Assembly: GCF_000935125.1 (NCBI RefSeq)
Contig: NZ_JRKI01000061.1
Coordinates: 682,001 to 746,000 of the forward strand
Length of the DNA: 64,000 nt
Reading direction: 5' to 3'
Source: Streptomyces natalensis ATCC 27448
GTDB taxonomy: Bacteria > Actinomycetota > Actinomycetes > Streptomycetales > Streptomycetaceae
Made by a program: the position numbers and the translations under genes. The notes under the pieces were generated by a model that ran no database searches, was not told where the DNA came from, and worked only from the letters and a program-made list of their open reading frames with translations. Positions 44,057-51,827 of the stretch are shown here, piece by piece (positions within the stretch are counted from its first letter, which is position 1; each line of letters opens with the position of its first letter).

Positions 44057-44970
44057 CGTGCGGCCTCCGCCAGATCGCGGCCCAGCGCTTCGTAGTGGGC
44101 CTGCCGTTCCAGCATCTGCGGCACCCGCTGGAGGTCGAAGATCTCCTTGAGCGAGGCCAGATCCTCCTCCACGTGCAGGGTGGTGCCGTCCTGCATGATC
44201 TTCACCAGCGTCTCGCGCATGGCACGCAGGGAGCTGCGCAGCGCGTGGTTGGCGTAGATGGCCATGGCGAAGCCGCGCTCCTGAAGCTCGGCGACGGTGA
44301 CCTGGTTGTAGGTGGTCGGGACGACGATCACCGGGAGGTCACCGGTGTACGCCGCGCGGAAGGCGAAGACCTCGTCCGGTTCGGTCAGCTTCGAGTGGAT
44401 CAACAGCGCGTCGGCGCCCGCGCGTTCGTAGACCTCGGCCCGGCGCAGCGCCTCGTCCATCCCCTTGCCGGAGATCAGCGCCTCCAGGCGGGCGACGACG
44501 ACGAGGTCCTCGCGCACCTCCGTCGCGGCCCGGATCTTGCCCGCGAAGTCGTCCAGCGGAGCGAGGTCCTGGTTTCCCTCGATGAAGCTGTTGAGCTTGG
44601 GGAACTGCTTGTCCTCGATGCAGACTCCGGCGAGCCCGCGCCTCTCGTAGGTCCGCACCATGTGGATGACGTTGTTGACGTTGCCGAATCCGGAGTCGCA
44701 GTCCGCCAGCACCGGTAGTTCGACGGCGTCCGCCAGGCCGGCCGCCGCTTCGAGGCACTCGGGCATCGCGAGGATGTTGGCGTCGGGCACGCCTGCGGCG
44801 GCGGAGATCTCCAGGCCGCTGGACCAGATGACATCGAATCCGGCTTCTTCGGCCAGGCGCGCGCTCAACGGGCTGTGGGCTCCCATGGCGCGGGCCAGGC
44901 CCGGGGACTCAAGGGCGGCGCGCAGCGCGTGCGCGGCACCGGTCTGTGCGGCCGGTTGTCTGGCGGTCAT
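44053..44970 (-). CDS. pepM: Phosphoenolpyruvate mutase (PepM)
   Basis: A 305-residue isocitrate-lyase/PEP-mutase superfamily protein. The diagnostic EDKQFPKLNS at residues 119-128 fits the EDK-x5-NS signature that separates C-P bond-forming PepM from lyases and hydrolases. Substrate and metal residues appear in WSSGLEISAAAGVPD and DCDSGFGN. It isomerises PEP to phosphonopyruvate, the committed step of almost all phosphonate biosynthesis. The ATG has GGAGGACTCC upstream and overlaps the aldolase stop. Confidence 0.95.
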   Translation of the reverse strand: MTARQPAAQTGAAHALRAALESPGLARAMGAHSPLSARLAEEAGFDVIWSSGLEISAAAGVPDANILAMPECLEAAAGLADAVELPVLADCDSGFGNVNNVIHMVRTYERRGLAGVCIEDKQFPKLNSFIEGNQDLAPLDDFAGKIRAATEVREDLVVVARLEALISGKGMDEALRRAEVYERAGADALLIHSKLTEPDEVFAFRAAYTGDLPVIVVPTTYNQVTVAELQERGFAMAIYANHALRSSLRAMRETLVKIMQDGTTLHVEEDLASLKEIFDLQRVPQMLERQAHYEALGRDLAEAAR

Positions 44971-45974
44971 GCGGGGAGTCCTCCACTCATTTCGCGGCAC
45001 ACGTTCTCCAGCACCTCGTCGAGCACCTTGCGCGGGCGGGCGGCGCCGATCCGGCGGCCCACCTCCCACGGGTCCAGGCCGTAACGGGCCGCGGCCTTCT
45101 CAAGACGGTCCTGGTAGTAGTAGTGGTGATCGTTGATACCGGCCGCGATCTCCGCGCGGCGCACGGTCATCGGGCGGGGCAGCACCTGCTCGGCGACGTA
45201 CTCGGCGGCCTCGCAGACCGCGGGCAGATCGGTGTGCGTCTCGTACGCGGGCCATGCCGTCAGGAAGGCGGCGGCCTGCTCCGTGGCGAGGTTGCCGGCC
45301 CCTCGGGCCATGGCGCACAGCGACGCGTCCAGCCAGCCCGCGCCGGCGTCCATGGCGGCCAGCGCGTTGGCGGCGGCCAGTCCCAGGTTGTTGTGCGCGT
45401 GGATGCCGATCGGGCAGTCCAGCCGCCCGGCGAGGAGCTCGATGCGCTCGCGCACGCCGTCCGGTGTGAGCGAGCCGAAGGAGTCGGCCACGTACATCAC
45501 GTCGGGAAGCTCCGAGCGGACCGTTTCCGCGATGCCGGCCAGTTCCGGAAGGCCGGCATAGCTCACGGCCATCAGGTTGACGGTGGTGCGCAGCCCCAGG
45601 GAGCGCGCCGCCCGGACGTACTCGGGCACGCCGTCGATGTTCCACGGATAGGCGGCGATACGGACCAGGGAGACCGGGCTGTCGGGCAGGTCGTCCATGG
45701 CTCCGACGGGGCAGACCGTGGGGACGACCATGACGGCCAGTTCGGCGTGGCGGGTGGGCGGCAGCGCCGCGAGGAACTCGGGGGTGCAGTGCGCGGTGGG
45801 CCCGGCGGTCGCGCTGTTGGCGCTTCCCGAGCCTCCGCGGTAGCCCACCTCGATGACGTCGACGCGGGCCGCGTCGAGCGTGCTGACGATGGTCCGTACG
45901 TCGGTGGGGGTGAACTGCCAGTCGTTCTGATTGCCCCCGTCACGCAGGGTGCAGTCGAGTAATACGGGTTTCAC
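44967..45974 (-). CDS. 4-hydroxy-2-oxovalerate-aldolase-like DRE-TIM aldolase
   Basis: A 335-residue DRE-TIM metallolyase-family protein. It begins with LLDCTLRDGGNQNDW (Arg11, Asp12) and has the metal-binding IHAHNN (His192, His194). The length and lack of a leucine-synthase regulatory domain favour DmpG-type 4-hydroxy-2-oxovalerate aldolase over homocitrate synthase. A homologue (RhiG) in rhizocticin biosynthesis is proposed to join phosphonoacetaldehyde to a pyruvate/oxaloacetate-derived enolate; I infer the same here. It starts with GTG after GAAGGAGG, and codon 5 is TTA, making this key step bldA-dependent. 2-Phosphonomethylmalate synthase is the main alternative. Confidence 0.82.
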   Translation of the reverse strand: MKPVLLDCTLRDGGNQNDWQFTPTDVRTIVSTLDAARVDVIEVGYRGGSGSANSATAGPTAHCTPEFLAALPPTRHAELAVMVVPTVCPVGAMDDLPDSPVSLVRIAAYPWNIDGVPEYVRAARSLGLRTTVNLMAVSYAGLPELAGIAETVRSELPDVMYVADSFGSLTPDGVRERIELLAGRLDCPIGIHAHNNLGLAAANALAAMDAGAGWLDASLCAMARGAGNLATEQAAAFLTAWPAYETHTDLPAVCEAAEYVAEQVLPRPMTVRRAEIAAGINDHHYYYQDRLEKAAARYGLDPWEVGRRIGAARPRKVLDEVLENVCREMSGGLPA

Positions 45975-45985
45975 GCCATCCTCCT

Positions 45986-46543
45986 TCAGGCATGCGCCGG
46001 GGCACCGAGACCCGCTCGGAAGCGGGAGACGAGTTCCTGCGGCGTCAGAGCGACCCGGTCTCCCGCCTTGTGGGTGCGCGGCAGGCACCGGATGTGCACC
46101 AGTGCCGGGGTGTGGGTGAGATCGAGGGCGGCCAGCTCTTCGAGGCTGTCCACCGTGCAGGCGGCGGCGTAGCCGGCGGCGAGGGCCAGGGCCGCCGGGT
46201 CGCCGAGCGCCGCGGTCCGCTGGCCGCCGGTGCTCTCGTGGGCCCCGTTGTCCAGCACCACGTGCACCAGATCCGGCCGGTGTTCGGCGATCATCGGGAG
46301 GCAGCCGAGGTTCATGGCGAAGGAGCCGTCCCCGTCGAGCACCACCACCCGTCGGGCGACGTCCGCCAGGGCGACACCGAGGCCGATCGGCCCGGCCATG
46401 CCCATGGAGCCGACGAGGTAGAAGTTGTTCTCCCGGTCGGCGATGTTGTACACGTCGCGGGTGATGTATCCGCAGGTCGTGACGTACAGTGCGGACGGCT
46501 CACGGGCCTGTACGGCCTTGATCGCGTCACGGATGTCGAGCAT
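45986..46543 (-). CDS. Phosphonopyruvate decarboxylase, TPP-binding subunit
   Basis: A 185-residue protein carrying only the C-terminal TPP-binding half of a thiamin decarboxylase. GSMGMAGPIGLGVA is followed by the Mg-TPP motif starting GDGSFAMN (about residues 71-78) and ending with Asn100. The other half is encoded just upstream, so the enzyme is a two-subunit phosphonopyruvate decarboxylase, as in rhizocticin (RhiE/RhiF), and parallel to sulfopyruvate decarboxylase ComDE. It makes phosphonoacetaldehyde and drives the unfavourable PepM equilibrium. It starts two bases after the partner's stop. Confidence 0.88.
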   Translation of the reverse strand: MLDIRDAIKAVQAREPSALYVTTCGYITRDVYNIADRENNFYLVGSMGMAGPIGLGVALADVARRVVVLDGDGSFAMNLGCLPMIAEHRPDLVHVVLDNGAHESTGGQRTAALGDPAALALAAGYAAACTVDSLEELAALDLTHTPALVHIRCLPRTHKAGDRVALTPQELVSRFRAGLGAPAHA

Positions 46544-46545
46544 GG

Positions 46546-47052
46546 TCACACGCCTTCCTTGACGATGAGAACCGCGGTGCGCCGACCGCCGTCGTGCTGC
46601 TTCAGGAAGGCGTCGACGGACTGCTGCGGCGCCTGCGGGTCCAGGACCGTCCACGGCAGGTCGAACACGTCCAGAAGGTGCGTCAGTTCACGTCCGATGA
46701 CGTCGTGTTCGACCGCGTCGTTGCCGTCGTGTCCCCGCCAGCTCACCACCAGGGGCAGGTGCACGTCGTAGATGAGCGTGAACGAGGTGAGGACGTTGAG
46801 CGAATAGCCCAGGCCGGAGTTCTGCATGAGCACAACTGCTTTGGAGCCGGCCAGCGTCAGCCCCGAGGCGACGCCGACCGCGGTGTCCTCCCTGGGCGCC
46901 GGCAGATAGCGGGCCGGACACTGCGGGGACTCGAGTATCCGGAACAACCCTTTGAGCAAAGAGCACGGAACGCCGGTGAAGTGCGTGAATCCACGGTCAA
47001 GGAACGACTGCATCACGACTTCGGCGGAGTTGCCCGGTGCAATGGAACTCAC
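46546..47052 (-). CDS. Phosphonopyruvate decarboxylase, pyrimidine-binding subunit
   Basis: A 168-residue N-terminal half of a TPP-dependent decarboxylase. FTGVPCSLLKGLF is typical of Ppd enzymes, the catalytic Glu55 lies in PREDTAVGVASGL, and QNSGLGYSLNVLTSF and SWRGHDGND complete the pattern. It pairs with the TPP-binding subunit encoded immediately downstream. It begins with GTG, with GGGGG upstream. It heads the tightly overlapped 11-gene segment of the cluster and follows a 242-base gap that may contain a second promoter. Confidence 0.88.
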   Translation of the reverse strand: MSSIAPGNSAEVVMQSFLDRGFTHFTGVPCSLLKGLFRILESPQCPARYLPAPREDTAVGVASGLTLAGSKAVVLMQNSGLGYSLNVLTSFTLIYDVHLPLVVSWRGHDGNDAVEHDVIGRELTHLLDVFDLPWTVLDPQAPQQSVDAFLKQHDGGRRTAVLIVKEGV

Positions 47053-47294
47053 AGCAGAGACCCCCGTCTTTTATGCGCTTTTCAGGGGCCGCACACGGAC
47101 CGTCCCTGATTCCTTGAGTGACACAATCATGACCTGAATGCGAGGCAACCACAAGGGGATCTTCCGTTAAACAAGAGGATCGCTTTTCCCGGATATTTCC
47201 GGGCAGGCCAAAGCGGCAATCCCGCGGTGTGCGAGATTGCCTTCCTTGGGTTCTCAGTCCCCTCTCGCGTGCTCGGTGAAGCCGTGGTGGCCGG
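47053..47294 (-). promoter_or_regulatory. Internal cluster gap with inverted repeat, possible second promoter
   Basis: A 242-base non-coding stretch with lower GC than its surroundings, between the PIN-like gene and the decarboxylase genes. CCCGGA-TATT-TCCGGG (47188-47203) is a perfect inverted repeat and the clearest candidate operator. I do not see a convincing -35/-10 pair. It is the only sizeable break in the cluster's gene string, so the core operon may be separately transcribed. Confidence 0.45.
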
Positions 47295-47777
47295 TCAGAT
47301 CGAGCGCACGGGAACCCGAATTCCGGCGGAATGGACTGCCCGATAGCAGTAGGCCGCGCGGCTCACGGTCAGCAGCTCGTCATTCCTTTCCGAGGCCATC
47401 TGGGCGGCGTGACACGCCGCCAGGACCTCCGGTCCCTCGATATGCAGGGCGGTCGACGCCGCATACAGACGCCCGGCCGTGACAGCCGCATCGGGCCCCG
47501 TCGCGCCTATTTCCAGACCGATCCGGTCACAGAATCCGGACAGCTTACTTCCCAGAAACTCGTGCCGCTCGATGCATTCGTCGTCCCAGCATGAACGCAT
47601 GCTTGCAGATACCGCTACCGCCACCGCCGGAGCGGAAAGTCTGAGGGTGCCTCCTAATGCGGCCTCCCGAATGGCGGCGGCGGCCGGAGTATGCGCATCG
47701 ACGATGCGATAGAGGGCGAAAGAGTCCACCACCGCACTCTCTGTCAGTCCCAACGCAGAATTGCCCGAAGTACTCAA
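47295..47777 (-). CDS. PIN-domain-like protein
   Basis: A 160-residue protein I assign tentatively to the PIN-like fold. VVDSFALYRIVD would supply the first acidic residue, DDECIERHEFL further acids, and the region from VLAACHAAQMASERN to the C-terminus resembles the final helix-strand of bacterial PIN proteins. The start is a TTG at 47777 with GGGAG upstream; no ATG or GTG fits between the homoserine dehydrogenase stop and this point. Codon 41 is TTA (47657-47655). It could be an RNase-type regulator. No antitoxin gene is adjacent. Confidence 0.55.
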   Translation of the reverse strand: MSTSGNSALGLTESAVVDSFALYRIVDAHTPAAAAIREAALGGTLRLSAPAVAVAVSASMRSCWDDECIERHEFLGSKLSGFCDRIGLEIGATGPDAAVTAGRLYAASTALHIEGPEVLAACHAAQMASERNDELLTVSRAAYCYRAVHSAGIRVPVRSI

Positions 47778-47823
47778 TGAGTCTCCCGTGTGCGTCCCGA
47801 TGGTTCCCGCGAGCCATCGATAT

Positions 47824-49140
47824 CTACCCGACGGCCGCCTCTTCTTCAACAGGCTCCAGCATGCGCAGGAACCGCGGCGCGGCACCCACCGAGGGAAGGC
47901 CGGCGATGGCCTGCACGGCCGCGCGCAGGGCCGACTCCCCGGAGACCTCGGTGACCAGAACCCACGCGTCCGGCCCCGCCGTTCGCCGCCGCTGTACGGA
48001 GTCGACCCGCACGTCGTGCGCACGCAGCACGGCGGCGATGTCGTCGAGCGCCACGACGGAATCGGTGACGGGCACGCTGAGGTGATAGCGGCTGCGTACA
48101 TCGCTCATGGCACGGACCCGGCCCGTGACGGTGGCCGGTGAGGCGGTCTCGCGATGCCCGAGCAGCCTCCTGCGCGCCGCTGTGACCAGATCGCCCACCA
48201 CCGCGCTGGCGGTGGGGGTACCCCCGGCGCCGGCACCGCGGAACAGCAACCGGCCCGCGCCGGCCGCCTCGACGACCACGGCGTTGTCCGCGCCCCCCAC
48301 ATCGGCCAGCGGGTGCGTACGCGGCACCATCGCCGGGTGGACCCGGACCATGACGTCGTCCTCCCCGGCCGTCCGCTCCAGCACGGCGAGCAACTTGACC
48401 ACGCAGTCGTGGGCGCGGGCGTCGGCCACGTCCTGCACCGTCACGCCGGTGATGCCCTCGCGGTACACCTCCGCCGGGGGCACCCAGGTGTGGAAGGCGA
48501 GCGAGGCCAGGATCACGGCCTTGGCCGCCGCGTCCGCCCCCTCGACATCGGCGGTGGGGTCGGCCTCGGCGTACCCGCGCTCGATGGCCTGGCGCAGTTC
48601 CGCGTCGAAGGCGCTGCCCTTCTGCGTCATGCGGTCCAGGATGTAGTTGGTGGTTCCGTTGACGATGCCGACGATCCGCGTGACCTCGTCACCACCGAGC
48701 GAATCGCGCAGTGGTCTCAGCAGGGGTACCGCACCGGCCACGGCCGCCTCGTAGAGCAGGTCGACACCCGCGCGTGCGGCGGCCCCGTGGAGCTCCGGCC
48801 CGTACGCGGCCACCAGCGCCTTGTTGGCGCTCACCACCGAAGCGCCGTGCTCCATCGCCGCGGCCACCAGCGAGTGGGTGGGCTCGATGCCGCCGAGCAG
48901 CTCGACGACGATGTCGACGTCGTCCCGTTTGACCAGCTCCAGCGGGTCATTGGTGAACAGCGCCGGATCGATGTCCAGACCCCTCGGCCGCCTGGGGTCG
49001 CGCACCGCGATGCCGGCGATCTCGACGGGCGCACCGATGCGGTCGGCCAGCGCCGCATGTGACGCGCGCAGCCGCCGTACGACTTCCGTGCCCACGACTC
49101 CGCAACCGAGCACGGCCACTTTCAGGGGTTGGTTGTTCAT
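47824..49140 (-). CDS. hom: Homoserine dehydrogenase (cluster copy)
   Basis: A 438-residue homoserine dehydrogenase. The NAD(P)-binding motif LGCGVVGTEVV is at about residues 10-20. ELLGGIEPTHSLV, the catalytic block VNGTTNYILDRM and a C-terminal ACT domain (from about residue 345) follow. It reduces aspartate semialdehyde to homoserine, the branch point to threonine and methionine. The ATG overlaps the upstream permease stop. Linked with an aspartate kinase inside a phosphonate cluster it is probably a dedicated second copy, but the genome's housekeeping copy is outside this window. Confidence 0.93.
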   Translation of the reverse strand: MNNQPLKVAVLGCGVVGTEVVRRLRASHAALADRIGAPVEIAGIAVRDPRRPRGLDIDPALFTNDPLELVKRDDVDIVVELLGGIEPTHSLVAAAMEHGASVVSANKALVAAYGPELHGAAARAGVDLLYEAAVAGAVPLLRPLRDSLGGDEVTRIVGIVNGTTNYILDRMTQKGSAFDAELRQAIERGYAEADPTADVEGADAAAKAVILASLAFHTWVPPAEVYREGITGVTVQDVADARAHDCVVKLLAVLERTAGEDDVMVRVHPAMVPRTHPLADVGGADNAVVVEAAGAGRLLFRGAGAGGTPTASAVVGDLVTAARRRLLGHRETASPATVTGRVRAMSDVRSRYHLSVPVTDSVVALDDIAAVLRAHDVRVDSVQRRRTAGPDAWVLVTEVSGESALRAAVQAIAGLPSVGAAPRFLRMLEPVEEEAAVG

Positions 49141-50459
49141 CGCACAGACCTTTCGGGGGCACGGCGCCGCTGAAACAACCGGAACACTTCGGCGAGAGCG
49201 ACCAACAGCACCGGCAGGAGGAGGAAGTAGCGGAAGAAGACGAGCGAGCCGACCAGGGCGATCAGCCCGATCACGGCGCCGCACCAGGCCGCGGACATCC
49301 GTCGCAGCAGCCGCACCGCCGCGGCCAGACCGGCCACATACACCGTGACGAACAGGACGGATGCCGCCGTCATCAGCGCATCGACGCCGACCGGCGCGAA
49401 CGAGAGCACCAGCATGACCAGCGTGGCGATCGCGGCCAGTACGGCGAGGCTGCGGCGGGGCACCTCGTCGGCGGCGCTGCCCTTGGCGAACCACTTGGGG
49501 AGCGCCCCGTCCCGCCCCAGCGCGGCGCCCAGCCGGGCTCCGCTCGCGGCGTAGGCGTTCACCGTGCCGAAGGAGAGGAAGATCGCCACGGTGACGGTGA
49601 GGGCCTGTGCCGCGCCTCCGATGCTGCGCTCCATGAGCATCGTCAACGGGACCGCGGAACCGTTCATGGCCGGCCCCAGCACAGCGACGCAGGCGACGGC
49701 GAGACCGAGGTAGACCACCGCGACCACGGCCACCGACAGTGCCGCGATCCTGGGCAGTTGACGCCTGGGGTCGGAGAACTCGTGGGACAGGTGGGTGACG
49801 GCCTCCCACCCCGCGAACGAGTAGAAGAGCAGGGTCACGGCGCCGCCCACCGCGAGCCAGCCGTGCGGCGCGAACGGCTCCAGGTTCTCGGTGCGGGCCT
49901 GCGGCAGTGTGGTGAACACCGCTGTCAGCAGCACCAGCATGAGCAGCCCGACCATCGCCAGCTGCATCCGCCCGGACATCCGCAGCCCGAACCAGTTGCC
50001 GCCATAGGCCACGACGAGGATCACGGCCGCCGACACCATGGCCGTGGCACGGCCGCCGCCCAGCGCACCGGCCACGTACTCGCCGCCGATGATGGAGGCG
50101 CAGCAGTTCGCCACCGGCACCGTGAAATAGAAACTCCAGCCGACCGGTGTGGCGGCCCGCCTGCCGAAGGCCTTGGTGACGAAGGTGGCGATGCCGCCCC
50201 CGTCCGGATATCTCGTTCCCAGCGCCGTGAAGGCACTCGCCACCGGGATGCAGAGCAGGACGATCGCCGCCCAGGCGATCAGCGAAGCGGGCCCGGCGAC
50301 GCGTGCGGCGAGCGCCGGAAGGGCCAGCAACCCGCCCCCGAGGACGGCGCCGACGTAGAGCGCCGTTCCCTCGCCGATACCGATGCCCTGCCGTAAGGGA
50401 ACGGGCGGTGAGGGAGTCGGGCGGATGAGCGTGTCGGAACCCGTACCACCAGGTGTCAT
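49137..50459 (-). CDS. APC-superfamily amino-acid permease
   Basis: A 440-residue, 12-TM amino-acid/polyamine/organocation transporter. TM1 carries the broken-helix motif GEGTALYVGAVLGGGLLALPA, and TM6 the segment LLFYSFAGWEAVTHLSHEF. It should import an amino acid precursor or exchange it for product. Codon 22 is TTA (50396-50394), giving bldA dependence. The start codon follows the aspartate kinase stop by two bases (TGACCATG) and the gene overlaps hom. Confidence 0.88.
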   Translation of the reverse strand: MTPGGTGSDTLIRPTPSPPVPLRQGIGIGEGTALYVGAVLGGGLLALPALAARVAGPASLIAWAAIVLLCIPVASAFTALGTRYPDGGGIATFVTKAFGRRAATPVGWSFYFTVPVANCCASIIGGEYVAGALGGGRATAMVSAAVILVVAYGGNWFGLRMSGRMQLAMVGLLMLVLLTAVFTTLPQARTENLEPFAPHGWLAVGGAVTLLFYSFAGWEAVTHLSHEFSDPRRQLPRIAALSVAVVAVVYLGLAVACVAVLGPAMNGSAVPLTMLMERSIGGAAQALTVTVAIFLSFGTVNAYAASGARLGAALGRDGALPKWFAKGSAADEVPRRSLAVLAAIATLVMLVLSFAPVGVDALMTAASVLFVTVYVAGLAAAVRLLRRMSAAWCGAVIGLIALVGSLVFFRYFLLLPVLLVALAEVFRLFQRRRAPERSVR

Positions 50460-50461
50460 GG

Positions 50462-51715
50462 TCAGCGCCCCGTTCCTGCGTAGACGACGGCCGGAACGGC
50501 GCTGTCGAGGCCGAAGCTGCGGTGCAACGCGCGGACGGCTTCATCGAGTTGATCGGCGCGGCACAGGGCCGAGACGCGGATCTCCGAGACCGAGATCAGC
50601 GGAACACCGATGCCGATACCGGCCAGCGTCCGGCACAGCGTCGCCACGATGCCGGGTTCGCTGCGGATTCCGGCTCCGACCAGGGAGACCTGGCCCATTC
50701 CCGCGTCGCACCGCACCGACCCGTAACCGATGCGGGTGCGGTGCTGCTCCAGGAGTTCCTGGGCCCGCGGGCCGTCCTCGCCCGCGACGGTGAACGTCAA
50801 TTCGGTCCGCTGCGGGGCGCCCAGGTTCTGGAGCATATCGATGGATATGCCGGCCGAGGCCATCGCTTCGAAGATGTGCGCCACCGCCGACAGTTCGGCG
50901 GGGATGTCCTCCACCACAATCTTGGAAATCGACCGGGTGTGGGTCACACCCGTGACGCAGAAGCCCTCCACAGCAGTATCCTCCACCGAATGTGAAACGA
51001 GTGTCCCGGGACGGTCGGTAAACGAAGAGCGAACGCAGATGTCCACGTCGTGCCGGCGGCCGTATTCCACGCAGCGCGACATGAGTACCTTCGCCCCGGT
51101 GGCCGACATTTCCAGCATTTCCGCGTAACTGATGGTCTCGATGAGTCGTGCACTGTCGACGATGCGAGGGTCGGCGGAGAAAACGCCGTCGACGTCCGTG
51201 TAGATCTCGCAGACGTCCGCCTTGAGCGCCGCGGCCAGCGCAACCGCCGTCACATCCGACCCGCCGCGCCCCAGGGTCGTCGTGTCACCGGTGTCCCTGC
51301 TGACCCCTTGGAACCCCGCGACCAGGGCGATCGATCCCTGATCGAGCACCTGGCGGACCCGGCTCGGCACCACGTCGACGATACGGGCCCGGCCGTGATC
51401 GGAGTCCGTGAACACCCCCGCCTGCGCCCCGGACAACGAGTGGGCGCTGCCTCCCCGTTCATGGATGGCCATGGCCATCAGGGCGTTGGAAACACGCTCC
51501 CCGGAGGTGAGCAGCATATCCATTTCACGCACCGGCGGAGCGGTGCTCACCTTGTTCGCCAGGTCGATCAGATCATCACTGGTGTCACCCATCGCGGAAC
51601 AGACGACCACGACTTCATGACCGCTTCCATGGGTCTTCAGAATGCGCTCGGCAATACGTTTTATGCGGTCCGCATCTTGCAGGGAGGACCCACCGTACTT
51701 CTGGACGATCAGCAC
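50462..51715 (-). CDS. ask: Aspartate kinase (cluster copy)
   Basis: A 417-residue aspartokinase. It starts LIVQKYGGSSLQD (catalytic Lys and Gly-rich site), with SGERVSNALMAMAI, GRGGSDVTAVALAAALKADV and the Asp-binding EIYTDVDGVFSADPRI region. Two ACT domains follow, one including VVEDIPAELSAVAHIFEAMA. It phosphorylates aspartate, the first step to lysine, methionine and threonine. It begins with GTG after GGAGCAAGTGA and is the first gene of the cluster. Whether it is feedback-insensitive cannot be judged without an alignment. Confidence 0.93.
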   Translation of the reverse strand: MLIVQKYGGSSLQDADRIKRIAERILKTHGSGHEVVVVCSAMGDTSDDLIDLANKVSTAPPVREMDMLLTSGERVSNALMAMAIHERGGSAHSLSGAQAGVFTDSDHGRARIVDVVPSRVRQVLDQGSIALVAGFQGVSRDTGDTTTLGRGGSDVTAVALAAALKADVCEIYTDVDGVFSADPRIVDSARLIETISYAEMLEMSATGAKVLMSRCVEYGRRHDVDICVRSSFTDRPGTLVSHSVEDTAVEGFCVTGVTHTRSISKIVVEDIPAELSAVAHIFEAMASAGISIDMLQNLGAPQRTELTFTVAGEDGPRAQELLEQHRTRIGYGSVRCDAGMGQVSLVGAGIRSEPGIVATLCRTLAGIGIGVPLISVSEIRVSALCRADQLDEAVRALHRSFGLDSAVPAVVYAGTGR

Positions 51716-51756
51716 TCACTTGCTCCGTTCGGCAGCTTTGCCGTGCATATCGGCGT

Positions 51757-51827
51757 CGTACGGATCTTTGCCGTTGGCATGTTTGCCATAGGCATGTTGG
51801 CGTACGGATCTTTACCGTACGGATCTT
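51757..51827 (-). promoter_or_regulatory. Iterated repeats upstream of the cluster's first gene
   Basis: The 12-base sequence CGTACGGATCTT occurs three times, at 51757-51768, 51801-51812 and 51816-51827 (spacings 44 and 15 bases). Between the first two lie two related TGGCATGTTTGCC/AGGCATGTTGGC units. The array ends 42 bases before the aspartate kinase start codon, where the promoter should be, and could be binding sites for an unlinked activator. Confidence 0.6.

Noticed and set aside
44967..45974. Homocitrate or 2-isopropylmalate synthase for the aldolase gene
   Set aside because: It is too short, lacks a regulatory C-terminal domain, and starts with the LRDGG pattern of 4-hydroxy-2-oxovalerate aldolases; phosphonomethylmalate synthase stays as a minor alternative.
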